In this document: positions 23,896 to 31,757 of the stretch, piece after piece
Layout of the letters: the number at the start of each line of letters is the position of its first letter
How positions within the stretch are numbered: position 1 is the stretch's first letter
Assembly (NCBI GenBank): GCA_003140935.1
Contig: PLLJ01000053.1
Coordinates: 1 to 43,240 of the forward strand
From: Candidatus Omnitrophota bacterium
GTDB lineage: Bacteria > Omnitrophota > Omnitrophia > Omnitrophales > Aquincolibacteriaceae
Length of the DNA stretch: 43,240 nt
Reading direction: 5' to 3'
Program-made: the position numbers and the translations under genes
The notes under the pieces: generated by a model
What the model saw: the letters and a program-made list of their open reading frames with translations, nothing else
What the model was told of the DNA's origin: nothing
Database searches by the model: none

Positions 23896-26800
23896 CTATT
23901 CTTCTGACGCTTGCTTCTCTATCAGCCCTGCTTTTTCATCCTCTTGGCGGATCTTTTCAAGAATGATCGGCAGTTTCCATTTCTCGATGCGGCATACGGT
24001 GTCGTAAGGGCAGAAGCTTTCACACTCCCGGGGCCGCGCGGAGATCTCGGCGAGTTCGATCTCCTTCGTAAATTTGCGGACGAACGCCACCGCCCGGTCC
24101 AAAGTCCTTTGGAACACTTCGTCCGGAAGTTGCGACCTTGAGGAAAATTCCTTTTCAAATAGTTGGGCGTTCCCTTCGCTATAAAACCCGCTCCTCTTGT
24201 GATCACGGATGGAATAGATCTCGGCGCCGAGAGGCGTAAGTCCCAGGTGCTTTTGCGCGGCCAAAAGATAGAGCGGCAACTGGAGCGCAGTCCCGAGCTC
24301 GAGGTTCGCGGCCTTGAATCTCGCGGAGCGTTTGTAGTCGATCACGACCGCGAACTTCTTTTCTGCATCCGTATCGATCCGGTCCACCCGTCCCCGCAAT
24401 TTGATCTTCTTGCCCTGGCCTCTACTTTCTTCTGTCTGAAGGTTGCCAGGACAAGTCCCATTAACCTTCGAATTTTTTGATGGAGAATGGGGCTTGCCTT
24501 CGCCCTCGATCTCGAGAGCCGGATGATCATTCTCACCCAGAGTACCGAAAGAATATTCCACACGGTAGGGCTTGAAAGGCGCGTTTTTCAGACGCTCCGT
24601 TTCATAGCTTATAAAATCCATGAGCATCTCAAAGAGTTCACGGCGGTCGAGAGCTTCCTCGTAGGGTTCCGTCCACAGTATCGGATGCCGTTTAAAGCCT
24701 TCTTCCATCTCGCGCCGGACGAATCCTTCGAGCGTTTCTTTCGGATCTTTTTTCCTACGGTCCGCCACAAGGCTTTGGACGTTCGCCGAAGGACGAATCC
24801 GTCCGGAGATTTGTGGCGGAGATCCGTCCTCCGGCGGAGGATCAAAATACTGCTGGAGCACATGATGCAGGATACTTCCTTTTTGCATCGCGCGGATGTC
24901 CTCGCCCGTCTCTTTCAACTTGAGGATCTTGTCGGAAAAATAACGGAAAGGACACTTGGCATAAGTTTCAAGCCGCGTGGGGCTCGTTTCCGGGATCTCG
25001 AAATATCCCCCCTTCAAGATCTTCTCATCCAGGATCTTCGCCTCAACGGGTTTTACGGCAGAAAGAAGACGTTCACGGCTCCCAGGATCCCCGGAAAGTT
25101 GGGCCAGAGCCTCACGAAGGCCGGCCTCGTGTCCCTTTGCGTTACGAAGAGCGCCGGCCACCGAGGCTTCTAATTCACGACGTGTGATCGCCTCGCCGAC
25201 TGCGGGAAAAGGCCGCGAAAGGTCCTGACGTAGGATGGGCGCCCGGCCACAAAAAAGTTCTTTGACTTCTTCGAGATAGAAGGATGGCAGGGATTCTTTT
25301 CCCTCAAAATCAAGATGCGGGTAGCTTAAAAAAAGCTTTTCCTTCGCGCGCGTAACGGCGATGTAGAAAAAGAACCTCTCGATATTCTGCCGTGGCAGGC
25401 ACTCCGCGAGAGGATGTTCCATGCCGCCGTTCATCAATTTCCGTTCCCAATCCGAAAGCAACGGATCTTCCCGGACCTGCATGGGAAAAACTTTTTCCAG
25501 GAGGCCCGCCACGAACACGACCTTGTACTCTTTCTGCCGGGCGAGCGAGACGTCGTAGACTTGCACGCGGTTCTTGTCACGTTCGTGGAGCGAATAAACG
25601 TCCAATTCTACAAGGCCGAGAAAATGGTCGGCGAAATTTTCAAAAGAAATCTCCGAAGCCTTGATCTTCAGGAAATAGCCCCGGATCTCATCCAGAAGAG
25701 CCTCGAACCTCTTGGCGCAGGCCGCATCCCGGCGCGTGAACGGCGTGTAGCGATCGCTGATCTCCAGGATCCCGAAAGTATCATACACCGCCCGTTTAAA
25801 GATCCGGATATGATCTTCCGCAGTCTTCGCCGTACGGAACCGGTCCTCGAGTTCCGCGAGAGCCTTAAGTGTTTCCGTCTTTTTTCTATTAAACCCAGAC
25901 AGGCTTTCGGACTCCCCCTCTTTCCAGTCCCCAAGCCAGGCCTCACGCGTGAGTGCTATGCCTTCCCGGAACGACCGCTGCTCGAACTCCGCGAGCCATT
26001 CGTTGTTTTTTTCGATATCTTTTCCGAAGCGACGCGTGTAGCCGGATTTCAGGAAAGCGAAAAGGTCCTCTCTCTGCCAGGCATTACGGAAAATCGAAAG
26101 AAGTGATACGACTGCCGCAATCCAGGAGGAGAATTTCAAGCGGTCGCGTTCATGGATCTCAGCGGGGATCCCGTAATGTGAAAAGACCGAAGCAATGACA
26201 GGCGCGTAATGCCGGATCTGACGGAACAGGACCGCAAAATCGCTGTACCGATAATCCCCGGTCGCGTAGAGCTTATGGATCTGGCGTGCGATCAGCTCGA
26301 TCTCACCTTCGGTTCCGATAGCGTCAAGGATGACGATATCCTGTCCCGGTTCCGGCGCGGGTCTGGCAGATTTTTGAGAAAAAATATTTTTTTGAAGGAA
26401 AAGAAGCGAGGGCTTTTCGGTGCGCCGGGAGCGCGATTTTATCGTTTGCGTTTCGAATCCGAGCTTTTTGAGATCCTGCTCTGTCCGGTTCACGGCTTCA
26501 AACGCATCTTCGGACCCTTGGTCCCCTTCCTTGGTCAGCGCAATCGTAATGTTCTCGGTAATGGCAGAAAGCTCCCGGAGATATTCCAATTGTAAATTCG
26601 AAAAATCAAAAAAACCGTCGACCCAGATCCCCTTGAATCGCATGCCCGGAAGATCCGCCTTCTTTTTCCTTTCCCGGAAGATACGGAGAGCGTCCTGGCT
26701 GTCCCGGAGTCCCTGCTTTTCGAGACGCATCTCGTATTGCTCATAGAAATCGGCGAGCGCTTCGTACTTCGCGGTATAGGCCGGCTCAAAACCCTTGAGC

Positions 26801-27297
26801 GCGTTCATGCGTTCACGAAAAACTTCGGGAGGAACGCAGGACTCTTTGAGCTCGGTCATGAACTGTGCCATCAGGCCCAGGAACCCCGGCTGTTCACACA
26901 CTCCCTCGAAATAATCCCATGCATTCTCGCGGATAAGGTCGCGAACGATCAGCGCGCGCGTCAAGCTCGAAGCTACGGGAATATCGGCCACGCGAAAAAT
27001 ATCTCCCGCAAGCCGGGAGAGTGTGGTCACGCGCGGGTGAAAAAATCCCTTGAGCCCTCGCTGGATCAAAAGCGAGACCACGCGTTCGGTGTGTTCCGCA
27101 GAAGGAACGACGAAGAAAAGGTCGGCGGCAAGAGGATCGGCTGCGCTCGCAAGCGCCTCTCCGAAAGAATCCAGAAGTTGGTGCGTCTTCCCGCAACCGG
27201 CAGGACCGATCAGTAATGTCTTAGACATGCTTTTACCGGGAAGAAGAAAAGCAGAAGAGGGATGGCCCCTGTTGGAAAACGGAATGAAAAAGGCCAT
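23896..27297 (-). CDS. AddB-like helicase/PD-(D/E)XK nuclease subunit
   Basis: This 1133-residue protein has a Walker A (IGPAGCGKT, about residue 31), a UvrD-like C-terminal motif (AVTRAKEKLFLSYP) and a C-terminal nuclease with GRVDRID and the catalytic VVIDYKRS. Four Cys (AKCPFRYF and CESFCPYDTVC) fit the Fe-S cluster of AddB/RecB-type nucleases. It probably processes DNA ends for recombination, but no AddA gene is adjacent. Two repeat elements lie in frame: one just before the nuclease core (about 934-961), one in a linker (about 820-846). The ATG at 27297 has a good GGAGGA site; an alternative Met at 27228 starts nearer Walker A. Confidence 0.85.
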   Translation of the reverse strand: MAFFIPFSNRGHPSSAFLLPGKSMSKTLLIGPAGCGKTHQLLDSFGEALASAADPLAADLFFVVPSAEHTERVVSLLIQRGLKGFFHPRVTTLSRLAGDIFRVADIPVASSLTRALIVRDLIRENAWDYFEGVCEQPGFLGLMAQFMTELKESCVPPEVFRERMNALKGFEPAYTAKYEALADFYEQYEMRLEKQGLRDSQDALRIFRERKKKADLPGMRFKGIWVDGFFDFSNLQLEYLRELSAITENITIALTKEGDQGSEDAFEAVNRTEQDLKKLGFETQTIKSRSRRTEKPSLLFLQKNIFSQKSARPAPEPGQDIVILDAIGTEGEIELIARQIHKLYATGDYRYSDFAVLFRQIRHYAPVIASVFSHYGIPAEIHERDRLKFSSWIAAVVSLLSIFRNAWQREDLFAFLKSGYTRRFGKDIEKNNEWLAEFEQRSFREGIALTREAWLGDWKEGESESLSGFNRKKTETLKALAELEDRFRTAKTAEDHIRIFKRAVYDTFGILEISDRYTPFTRRDAACAKRFEALLDEIRGYFLKIKASEISFENFADHFLGLVELDVYSLHERDKNRVQVYDVSLARQKEYKVVFVAGLLEKVFPMQVREDPLLSDWERKLMNGGMEHPLAECLPRQNIERFFFYIAVTRAKEKLFLSYPHLDFEGKESLPSFYLEEVKELFCGRAPILRQDLSRPFPAVGEAITRRELEASVAGALRNAKGHEAGLREALAQLSGDPGSRERLLSAVKPVEAKILDEKILKGGYFEIPETSPTRLETYAKCPFRYFSDKILKLKETGEDIRAMQKGSILHHVLQQYFDPPPEDGSPPQISGRIRPSANVQSLVADRRKKDPKETLEGFVRREMEEGFKRHPILWTEPYEEALDRRELFEMLMDFISYETERLKNAPFKPYRVEYSFGTLGENDHPALEIEGEGKPHSPSKNSKVNGTCPGNLQTEESRGQGKKIKLRGRVDRIDTDAEKKFAVVIDYKRSARFKAANLELGTALQLPLYLLAAQKHLGLTPLGAEIYSIRDHKRSGFYSEGNAQLFEKEFSSRSQLPDEVFQRTLDRAVAFVRKFTKEIELAEISARPRECESFCPYDTVCRIEKWKLPIILEKIRQEDEKAGLIEKQASEE
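24409..24497 (-). mobile_element. 84-bp in-frame mini-element, copy 3 (inside AddB-like gene)
   Basis: On the gene strand, GCAAG flanks both ends (24493-24497 and 24409-24413), again 84 bp apart. The core encodes HSPSKNSKVNG... to ...RGQGK in the same frame as the other coding copies. It sits between two beta strands just ahead of the GRVDRID nuclease motif, in a probable surface loop. Confidence 0.9.
24761..24838. repeat. Palindromic repeat, TCCGCC...GGCGGA family, inside AddB-like gene
   Basis: TCCGCCACAA (24761-24770) is the inverted complement of TTGTGGCGGA (24811-24820). It is followed by GATCCGTCCTCCGGCGGA, which matches the repeat at 39020 in reverse. It encodes a Pro/Ser/Arg-rich linker (PPPEDGSPPQISGRIRPSAN) in frame. 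Confidence 0.78.
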
Positions 27298-27326
27298 ATC
27301 CGTCCTCCGCCCTCCGCCATCCTTTT

Positions 27327-27728
27327 TTATTCATGGTAGATGGCACAACTATCCTGATTCTCCCAAAGCGTGACCTTGGAAACCGGGAGTTTCAGACGGC
27401 GGGCTGCTTGAAAGATCTTCCGGGCGAGCATTTCCGCCGTCGGGTTTTCGTCCACGAGAACTATAGGCTCGCCGGCTTTTTTGAGAAGCTTCGCGAGAGG
27501 ATCTTTGTGCCAAAGGATCATTTTGTGATCGAGATGCCGGTCGATCCACTTTCCAATCGTCCGCTTGATATCGAAAAAATCTACGACCATCCCCTTGGGG
27601 TTGAGTTCCGGAGTCGTCATTTCGATCTCCACGTGTGCGCTGTGGCCGTGAAGATGAGAGCATTTGTCGTGTCCACCCAAAAGCCGGTGCCCATAATTGA
27701 AATAGATCATCTTTGAAACTTTATACAT
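27327..27728 (-). CDS. queD: QueD-like 6-carboxytetrahydropterin synthase
   Basis: This protein of about 133 residues belongs to the PTPS/QueD fold. Zinc ligands are His14 (NYGHRL) and His27/His29 in the C23-x3-HGH motif that marks QueD. MVVDFFDIK and PTAEMLARKIF are conserved. QueD turns dihydroneopterin triphosphate into carboxytetrahydropterin for queuosine synthesis. Other que genes are not in the window. I chose the Met at 27728 because longer versions run into intergenic sequence next to a mini-element; the Shine-Dalgarno is weak. It is followed by the AddB-like gene on the same strand after 29 bp. Confidence 0.88.
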   Translation of the reverse strand: MYKVSKMIYFNYGHRLLGGHDKCSHLHGHSAHVEIEMTTPELNPKGMVVDFFDIKRTIGKWIDRHLDHKMILWHKDPLAKLLKKAGEPIVLVDENPTAEMLARKIFQAARRLKLPVSKVTLWENQDSCAIYHE

Positions 27729-27793
27729 TGCCTGGATCCCTCGAGAACAGTTGCGGAGTAACTGAGTAGGGTCATTATGGCCGATTTCCTGGA

Positions 27794-27882
27794 ACAAGTC
27801 CAATTCTCCATCAGAAGATCAAAAGGTTAATTGGGCTAGTCCTGGTAACCATCTGTCAGAAGAAAATAGATGCCAGGACAAG
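27794..27882 (+). mobile_element. 84-bp mini-element, copy 4 (intergenic)
   Basis: ACAAG (ACAAGT if extended) flanks both ends at 27794 and 27878, 84 bp apart. This copy lies between queD and efpL, which are divergent. Its peptide frame is still open (NSPSEDQKVNW...CQDK, then stop) although no start codon precedes it in that frame. That suggests a recent insertion or purely structural constraint. Confidence 0.88.
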
Positions 27883-27946
27883 TAAACACGGTCCCGGCAT
27901 TTCCGAGAGGTGGAAGTTGGGGTCGGCCCTGATCCCACGGAAGAAC

Positions 27947-27975
27947 TTTCCCATTACCGGGGTATCGTATAGAAT
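27947..27975 (+). promoter_or_regulatory. Possible promoter of efpL
   Basis: TTTCCC (27947-27952) and TAGAAT (27970-27975) are 17 bp apart, 48 bp before the efpL start. The -35 is poor. Between here and the mini-element (27883-27946) I see nothing. Confidence 0.4.
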
Positions 27976-28022
27976 GCTGCCTCATTTATAGGAAACGCTC
28001 TTATCTCCTGAAAGGAGCCTTT

Positions 28023-28595
28023 ATGTCCGAGATCTCGGCCAGTGAACTTGAGAAAAAACTTTATATCGAAGTGGACGGCCAGCCGTATTTCGTGCTCGAT
28101 GTCAAATTTGCATCGCCTACCGCGCGGGGAGCTTCGACCATGGTCAAGGCCAAGGTGCGCAATCTCCTGAACGGCGCGGTGCTGGACAAGACCTTCAAAA
28201 CAAGTGAAAAATTCGAGGTCCCCGACGTGGAAAAAGTCCCGGCGGTCTTTCAGTACATCACCGGTTCCGAATATCATTTTATGGATAACGTCGCTTATGA
28301 GGAATTCGCGCTCACCGCGGAAAAACTCGGCGAACAAAAATTTTATCTCAAGGAGAACCAGGAAGTGCTGGCTTTGAAGTTAAGAGGCACGGTGGTTTCG
28401 CTGGAGCTTCCGGTCTATGTCGAGCTCGCCATCACGGAAACCGACCCCGTCGTCAAGGGGATCTCCGCCTCCGGGCGTTCGCTGAAAAAAGCAAAGCTCG
28501 AAACGGGGCTTGAAGTCCAAGCGCCCCTTTACGCGGAAGCAGGCACTATCCTGCGCGTGAACACCGAGACCGGAGAAGTATCCGGTCGCGCTTAA
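28023..28595 (+). CDS. efpL: Elongation factor P-like protein, EfpL/YeiP type
   Basis: This protein has 190 residues with the three beta-barrel layout of EF-P. The tip loop is SPTARGAST with Arg35. This matches the PTARGA loop of YeiP (EfpL) rather than the Lys or Arg loops of classical EF-P. ELAITETDPVVKG and the C-terminal ETGLEVQAPLY are conserved. EF-P proteins relieve ribosome stalling at proline runs; the YeiP/EfpL branch acts with its unmodified Arg loop. AAAGGAG precedes the ATG. No EpmA, EpmB or EarP gene is nearby. Whether a classical EF-P exists elsewhere cannot be seen. Confidence 0.88.
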   Translation: MSEISASELEKKLYIEVDGQPYFVLDVKFASPTARGASTMVKAKVRNLLNGAVLDKTFKTSEKFEVPDVEKVPAVFQYITGSEYHFMDNVAYEEFALTAEKLGEQKFYLKENQEVLALKLRGTVVSLELPVYVELAITETDPVVKGISASGRSLKKAKLETGLEVQAPLYAEAGTILRVNTETGEVSGRA

Positions 28596-28606
28596 GAGTT
28601 TCTTTT

Positions 28607-28954
28607 CTAATGGATGCTCATTCCGGCATCGACCGGCGCATCATTCATCGGCAAATTCTCAGGAGCTTTTTCACCAGCCTTGGAATCCGAATCACCTTCA
28701 AAGGCCGACGGGTCTGATCCCCCGACATCATCTTGGCTCATGACCTCTTTAACATGCGGCATACGGGAACCGGAATTTTGTCCTGCGTCTTCATTAAGGG
28801 TAGCGCCCTCCCCTCCGTCAAAAGTGGAAGGGACCGAGGCGACCTCCTGAGCCTGGCCAGAAGCCCCTGAACTGTCCTCCTCGGCATACAATACCGGTGC
28901 TCCTATCATCGCGACGAGAAAAAGAGCCAAAAACACATAAGCGGTTTTCTTCAC
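28607..28954 (-). CDS. Small exported acidic protein of unknown function
   Basis: This 115-residue protein starts at a GTG with a strong AAGGAGG six bases upstream. The signal peptide (KKTAYVFLALFLVAMIGAPVLYA) is cut before EEDSSG. The mature part is acidic, rich in Asp, Ser, Gly and Glu, without Cys and probably disordered. No family is recognised. It converges with efpL with only 11 bp between stops. Confidence 0.65.
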   Translation of the reverse strand: MKKTAYVFLALFLVAMIGAPVLYAEEDSSGASGQAQEVASVPSTFDGGEGATLNEDAGQNSGSRMPHVKEVMSQDDVGGSDPSAFEGDSDSKAGEKAPENLPMNDAPVDAGMSIH

Positions 28955-28975
28955 TCGGTCCTCCTTTTCGTTTCA

Positions 28976-29533
28976 TTAACTCTTGTTGGGGATGTATGAA
29001 TTGAACGAACTGATCTCCTCCAGGGACTTCCTTGTTTTTGGAAGTATTTTATCTTCCGCAGAAAACCCAAGAGCGAGCACGATATCGATCTTTTTATCCT
29101 TGGGGATCCGAAGCTCTTCTTTCAAGGCTTTTTCATCGAACCAGCCGATCCAGCAACTTCCGATCCCGAGTTCCTGCGCCTGCAGGATCAAATGTTCGCA
29201 AGCGATCCCGATATCCACAAGGCAATAACTTGTATCCCGGATCTGACCTCCGAATGACGTCAGGAACTTTTCCTTTTCCGAAACGACGGCGACAAGCACC
29301 GGCGCTTCCACGGCGAACTTGTTCATGGAATAGATCCCGGAAAAGATCCGAGCCGCCACACGTTTCCGGAGCTCCGGTTCGTTGATCACGATAAAATGCC
29401 ATGGTTGAGAATTGCATCCCGAGGGCGCAAGGCGCGCTGCCTCAAGACATTTGAGGAGGTCCTCTTTTGCGACCGGATGGTCCGAATACTTCCTGACACT
29501 TCTCCGCTTGTGAACGAGCTCTTCGAACGTCAT
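28976..29533 (-). CDS. Nitroreductase-family flavoprotein
   Basis: This protein of about 185 residues has the FMN-binding signature KRRSVRKYSD at the N-terminus, AARLAPSGCNSQPWHF, and GIGSCWIGWFDE near the C-terminus. Such enzymes use FMN and NAD(P)H to reduce nitro groups, quinones or other acceptors; the natural substrate is unknown. The ATG at 29533 overlaps the ispH stop (ATGA), so it is translationally coupled to ispH. A longer in-frame version reaching into ispH is rejected. About 20 bp separate its stop from the start of the acidic exported protein gene. Confidence 0.87.
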   Translation of the reverse strand: MTFEELVHKRRSVRKYSDHPVAKEDLLKCLEAARLAPSGCNSQPWHFIVINEPELRKRVAARIFSGIYSMNKFAVEAPVLVAVVSEKEKFLTSFGGQIRDTSYCLVDIGIACEHLILQAQELGIGSCWIGWFDEKALKEELRIPKDKKIDIVLALGFSAEDKILPKTRKSLEEISSFNSYIPNKS

Positions 29534-30732
29534 GTGCCCCCCGAAATGTCGATAAGACGTTGGATCACTTCTTCGACCACGCGATTCGGCGTAGACGCCC
29601 CGGCCGTAATGCCGACCTTGATCTTTCCCGGAGGGAGCCAACCCGAAGTCTCAAGGATGTCCCGGGCTCCGGTCTTCTTGTGCCGGATCTTCTCCTGCGA
29701 GATGAGTGAGGTCGCGTCCTCGACATGGAACGCGGGACAGAATTCGGAGGCGATCTCCACCAGGTGACCGGTATTGCTTGACCGGTAACCGCCGATCACG
29801 AGAATCACATCCATTTTTTTCTCGCCCAGTTCGCGGATCGCGTCCTGCCGGTCCTGGGTCGCGGAACAGATCGTGTCAAAATGACGGAACCGGTCCGGGA
29901 GCTCCCCCTCGCCATAACGGACCCGGAGGGCATCGCGCAACATATCCGAGATCTCGATCGATTCGCGCGACAGCATGGTCGTCTGGTTCGCGAACCCTAT
30001 TTTTCCGAGGTCCTTGTCCGGGTTAAAACCCTCCGAACAGGCATCTTTAAAACTTGCGAGGAACGAGTCCCGGGTTCCGCCGGAGGACGGACCCGTCCGA
30101 CGTATTGTGGCGGGCCCGAGTCCCGCGATGTATTGACAAACCTGCTCCGCCTGCCGCCTGTCCTTCACCACCAGATATTTTGCGGCCCGCGAACAAGTCG
30201 CGCGCGTTTCTTCGTGGTCGTATTTACCGTGGATCACGGAAGTGAAACCATCCCGGCTGTAGGATTCCACGCGGCGCCACACGCTCATCACGGACCCGCA
30301 GGTCGTGTCCACGATGACACAGCGTTTCTTTTGAAATTCTCTCAGTGCCTCGACCGGCACCCCGAAGGCCGGCATGATCACCACGTCCTTTTCGGTGATC
30401 TCGGAACGCGAGGCCTGATCGGTGAGGATCTTGACGCCCATGCCCTGGAGTTCCGCGTTCACGCGCGGATTATGGATGATCTCATTGGTCAGAAAAATGC
30501 GCCGGTCCGGAAAACGCGCGCGGGTCTCATAGGCATATTCCACGGCACGTTCCACCCCGTAACAAAAACCGAATTCCTCCGCGAGATGGATCTCAAGGCA
30601 TCCTGCCTTCAGAGAAAATCCGGAAGCGCGGACCTTATCGATGAGCGGGCTGTGATAACTTCGGTCGAGTTGGCGTTGGACGATCCCTTTGAGTTCGGGA
30701 CTTTTATGGAAGGTCTTACCTTCTGCGGTCAT
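29530..30732 (-). CDS. ispH: 4-hydroxy-3-methylbut-2-enyl diphosphate reductase, long cyanobacterial/plant type
   Basis: This 400-residue enzyme catalyses the last step of the MEP isoprenoid pathway, making IPP and DMAPP with a 4Fe-4S cluster. The cluster Cys are 57 (EFGFCYGVERA), 145 (VDTTCGSV) and 289 (DTICSATQDRQDA). Substrate His87 is in NEIIHNPRVN and His168 in IHGK, followed by YDHEETRATC with the proton-donor Glu. The length and DLGKIGFANQTTML block mark the cyanobacterial/plant branch, about 80 residues longer than E. coli IspH. Residues about 205-221 (GPATIRRTGPSSGGTR) come from palindromic repeat sequence and look like an inserted loop. It starts 11 bp after the deaminase gene. Confidence 0.93.
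   Translation of the reverse strand: MTAEGKTFHKSPELKGIVQRQLDRSYHSPLIDKVRASGFSLKAGCLEIHLAEEFGFCYGVERAVEYAYETRARFPDRRIFLTNEIIHNPRVNAELQGMGVKILTDQASRSEITEKDVVIMPAFGVPVEALREFQKKRCVIVDTTCGSVMSVWRRVESYSRDGFTSVIHGKYDHEETRATCSRAAKYLVVKDRRQAEQVCQYIAGLGPATIRRTGPSSGGTRDSFLASFKDACSEGFNPDKDLGKIGFANQTTMLSRESIEISDMLRDALRVRYGEGELPDRFRHFDTICSATQDRQDAIRELGEKKMDVILVIGGYRSSNTGHLVEIASEFCPAFHVEDATSLISQEKIRHKKTGARDILETSGWLPPGKIKVGITAGASTPNRVVEEVIQRLIDISGGT
30058..30125. repeat. Composite palindromic repeat inside ispH
   Basis: TCCGCCGGAGGACGGACC (30076 on) and ATTGTGGCGGG (to 30114) form a copy of the TCCGCC...GGCGGA family. It is flanked by GAGTCCCG at 30065 and 30118, and the left flank is identical to the end of the repeat at 21623-21686. 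It encodes a Gly/Arg/Ser-rich insert in IspH. Confidence 0.75.
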
Positions 30733-30743
30733 GAAGACCCCGA

Positions 30744-31745
30744 TCAGGAAAAAACGATCTTGCGGACCGTGACACCGGCCTGCTCGAGCAGCTTAAGAGA
30801 GGTTTCCAGGAACGAATAATTCCCCTGGTAGACGACTTCGCTGATCCCGGAATTGATGATCATCTTGGTGCACATCAGACAGGGAGAAAAAGTCGTGTAA
30901 AGCGTGGCGCCCTTGAGGCTCACGCCATGATAGGCCGCCTGCACGATCGCGTTCTCTTCGCCATGCGAGCAGAGACATTCTCCCAGGTCTTTTCCGGAAG
31001 CATCGATCGCATTGCAACGGGGGCAACCGCCGTCGCTGCAATTCTTGATCCCCCGGGGCGTTCCGTTGTAACCAGTCGAAATAATGCGCTTGTCCTTTAC
31101 GATCACGGCGGCGATCTTCCGTTTCATGCAGTTGGCACGCATGGCCACGACCTTGGCGATATTCATGAAATACTCGTCCCAGCCCGGTCTGGAGGCCTTC
31201 TGAGCAAGATCGAGAAAAATCAACTTCACCTTCTCATGCAACTCCTTGAGCGGTCCGTTGTTATCGACCTGAAGGTCCGCCAAAGCGATCGTCTGATCAA
31301 GCTGCTGGTCAGTCTTGCTCGGACTTTTTGCTTCCTTGGCCTCAAGCGCCTGAAAATCCTCCCACACCCGGGGATCATTCTCCCTGCCGCGCTGCTTGAG
31401 ACGTTCGAAACGAAGCTTTTCCGGGGCATGGACCCGGACAAGGGTGAAATCACCGCGCCGGCGGAAGACTTGGACTTCCGAGGGATGGCGGATAGAATCG
31501 ATCACATAATTTTTTTCGGGATCCAGCTTCGCAAAGATCCGTTCGGCGAGACAACCCGGCCCTTCTTTTTCGCGCAATTCATTGCCGAGTGAGACGAGCA
31601 CATCCCGCGCGATCTCCAAGCCGCGTTTCTTGGCCTCCTCCCGGAGCGCGTCAGAAAGCGAATAATAATGAAAGCCCCGGTCTTTGAGAAAATCCGCCGC
31701 TTCCCCCTTCCCTGAACCGTTCTTTCCCGTGAGTCCGATGATCAT
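30744..31745 (-). CDS. P-loop kinase-like domain fused to dCMP deaminase
   Basis: This is a 333-residue fusion. The N-terminal 165 residues form a P-loop nucleotide-kinase-like domain (Walker A GKNGSGKG, 7-14; VIDSIRHPSEV; RGRENDPR). The C-terminal half is a cytidine/dCMP deaminase: zinc ligands His261 and Cys289/Cys292 (SPCLMCTKM), proton shuttle Glu263 (HGEENA), plus an extra Cys/His set (CSDGGCPRC, CLC) as in dCMP deaminases. It should deaminate dCMP to dUMP for thymidylate synthesis, with the kinase-like part perhaps regulating. The same two-domain order is known in AvcD antiphage deaminases, but this protein is shorter. It is in a minus-strand run with ispH. Confidence 0.85.
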   Translation of the reverse strand: MIIGLTGKNGSGKGEAADFLKDRGFHYYSLSDALREEAKKRGLEIARDVLVSLGNELREKEGPGCLAERIFAKLDPEKNYVIDSIRHPSEVQVFRRRGDFTLVRVHAPEKLRFERLKQRGRENDPRVWEDFQALEAKEAKSPSKTDQQLDQTIALADLQVDNNGPLKELHEKVKLIFLDLAQKASRPGWDEYFMNIAKVVAMRANCMKRKIAAVIVKDKRIISTGYNGTPRGIKNCSDGGCPRCNAIDASGKDLGECLCSHGEENAIVQAAYHGVSLKGATLYTTFSPCLMCTKMIINSGISEVVYQGNYSFLETSLKLLEQAGVTVRKIVFS

Positions 31746-31757
31746 AAGATTCCTTTA

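Noticed and set aside
27729-27803. Longer QueD starting at 27803
   Set aside because: The added residues lack similarity to QueD and begin within a mini-element; homologs start near MYKVSK.
30065-30125. GAGTCCCG direct repeats around the ispH insert as a target-site duplication
   Set aside because: They are 53 bp apart, which would shift the frame if a simple insertion; the words also belong to another repeat family.
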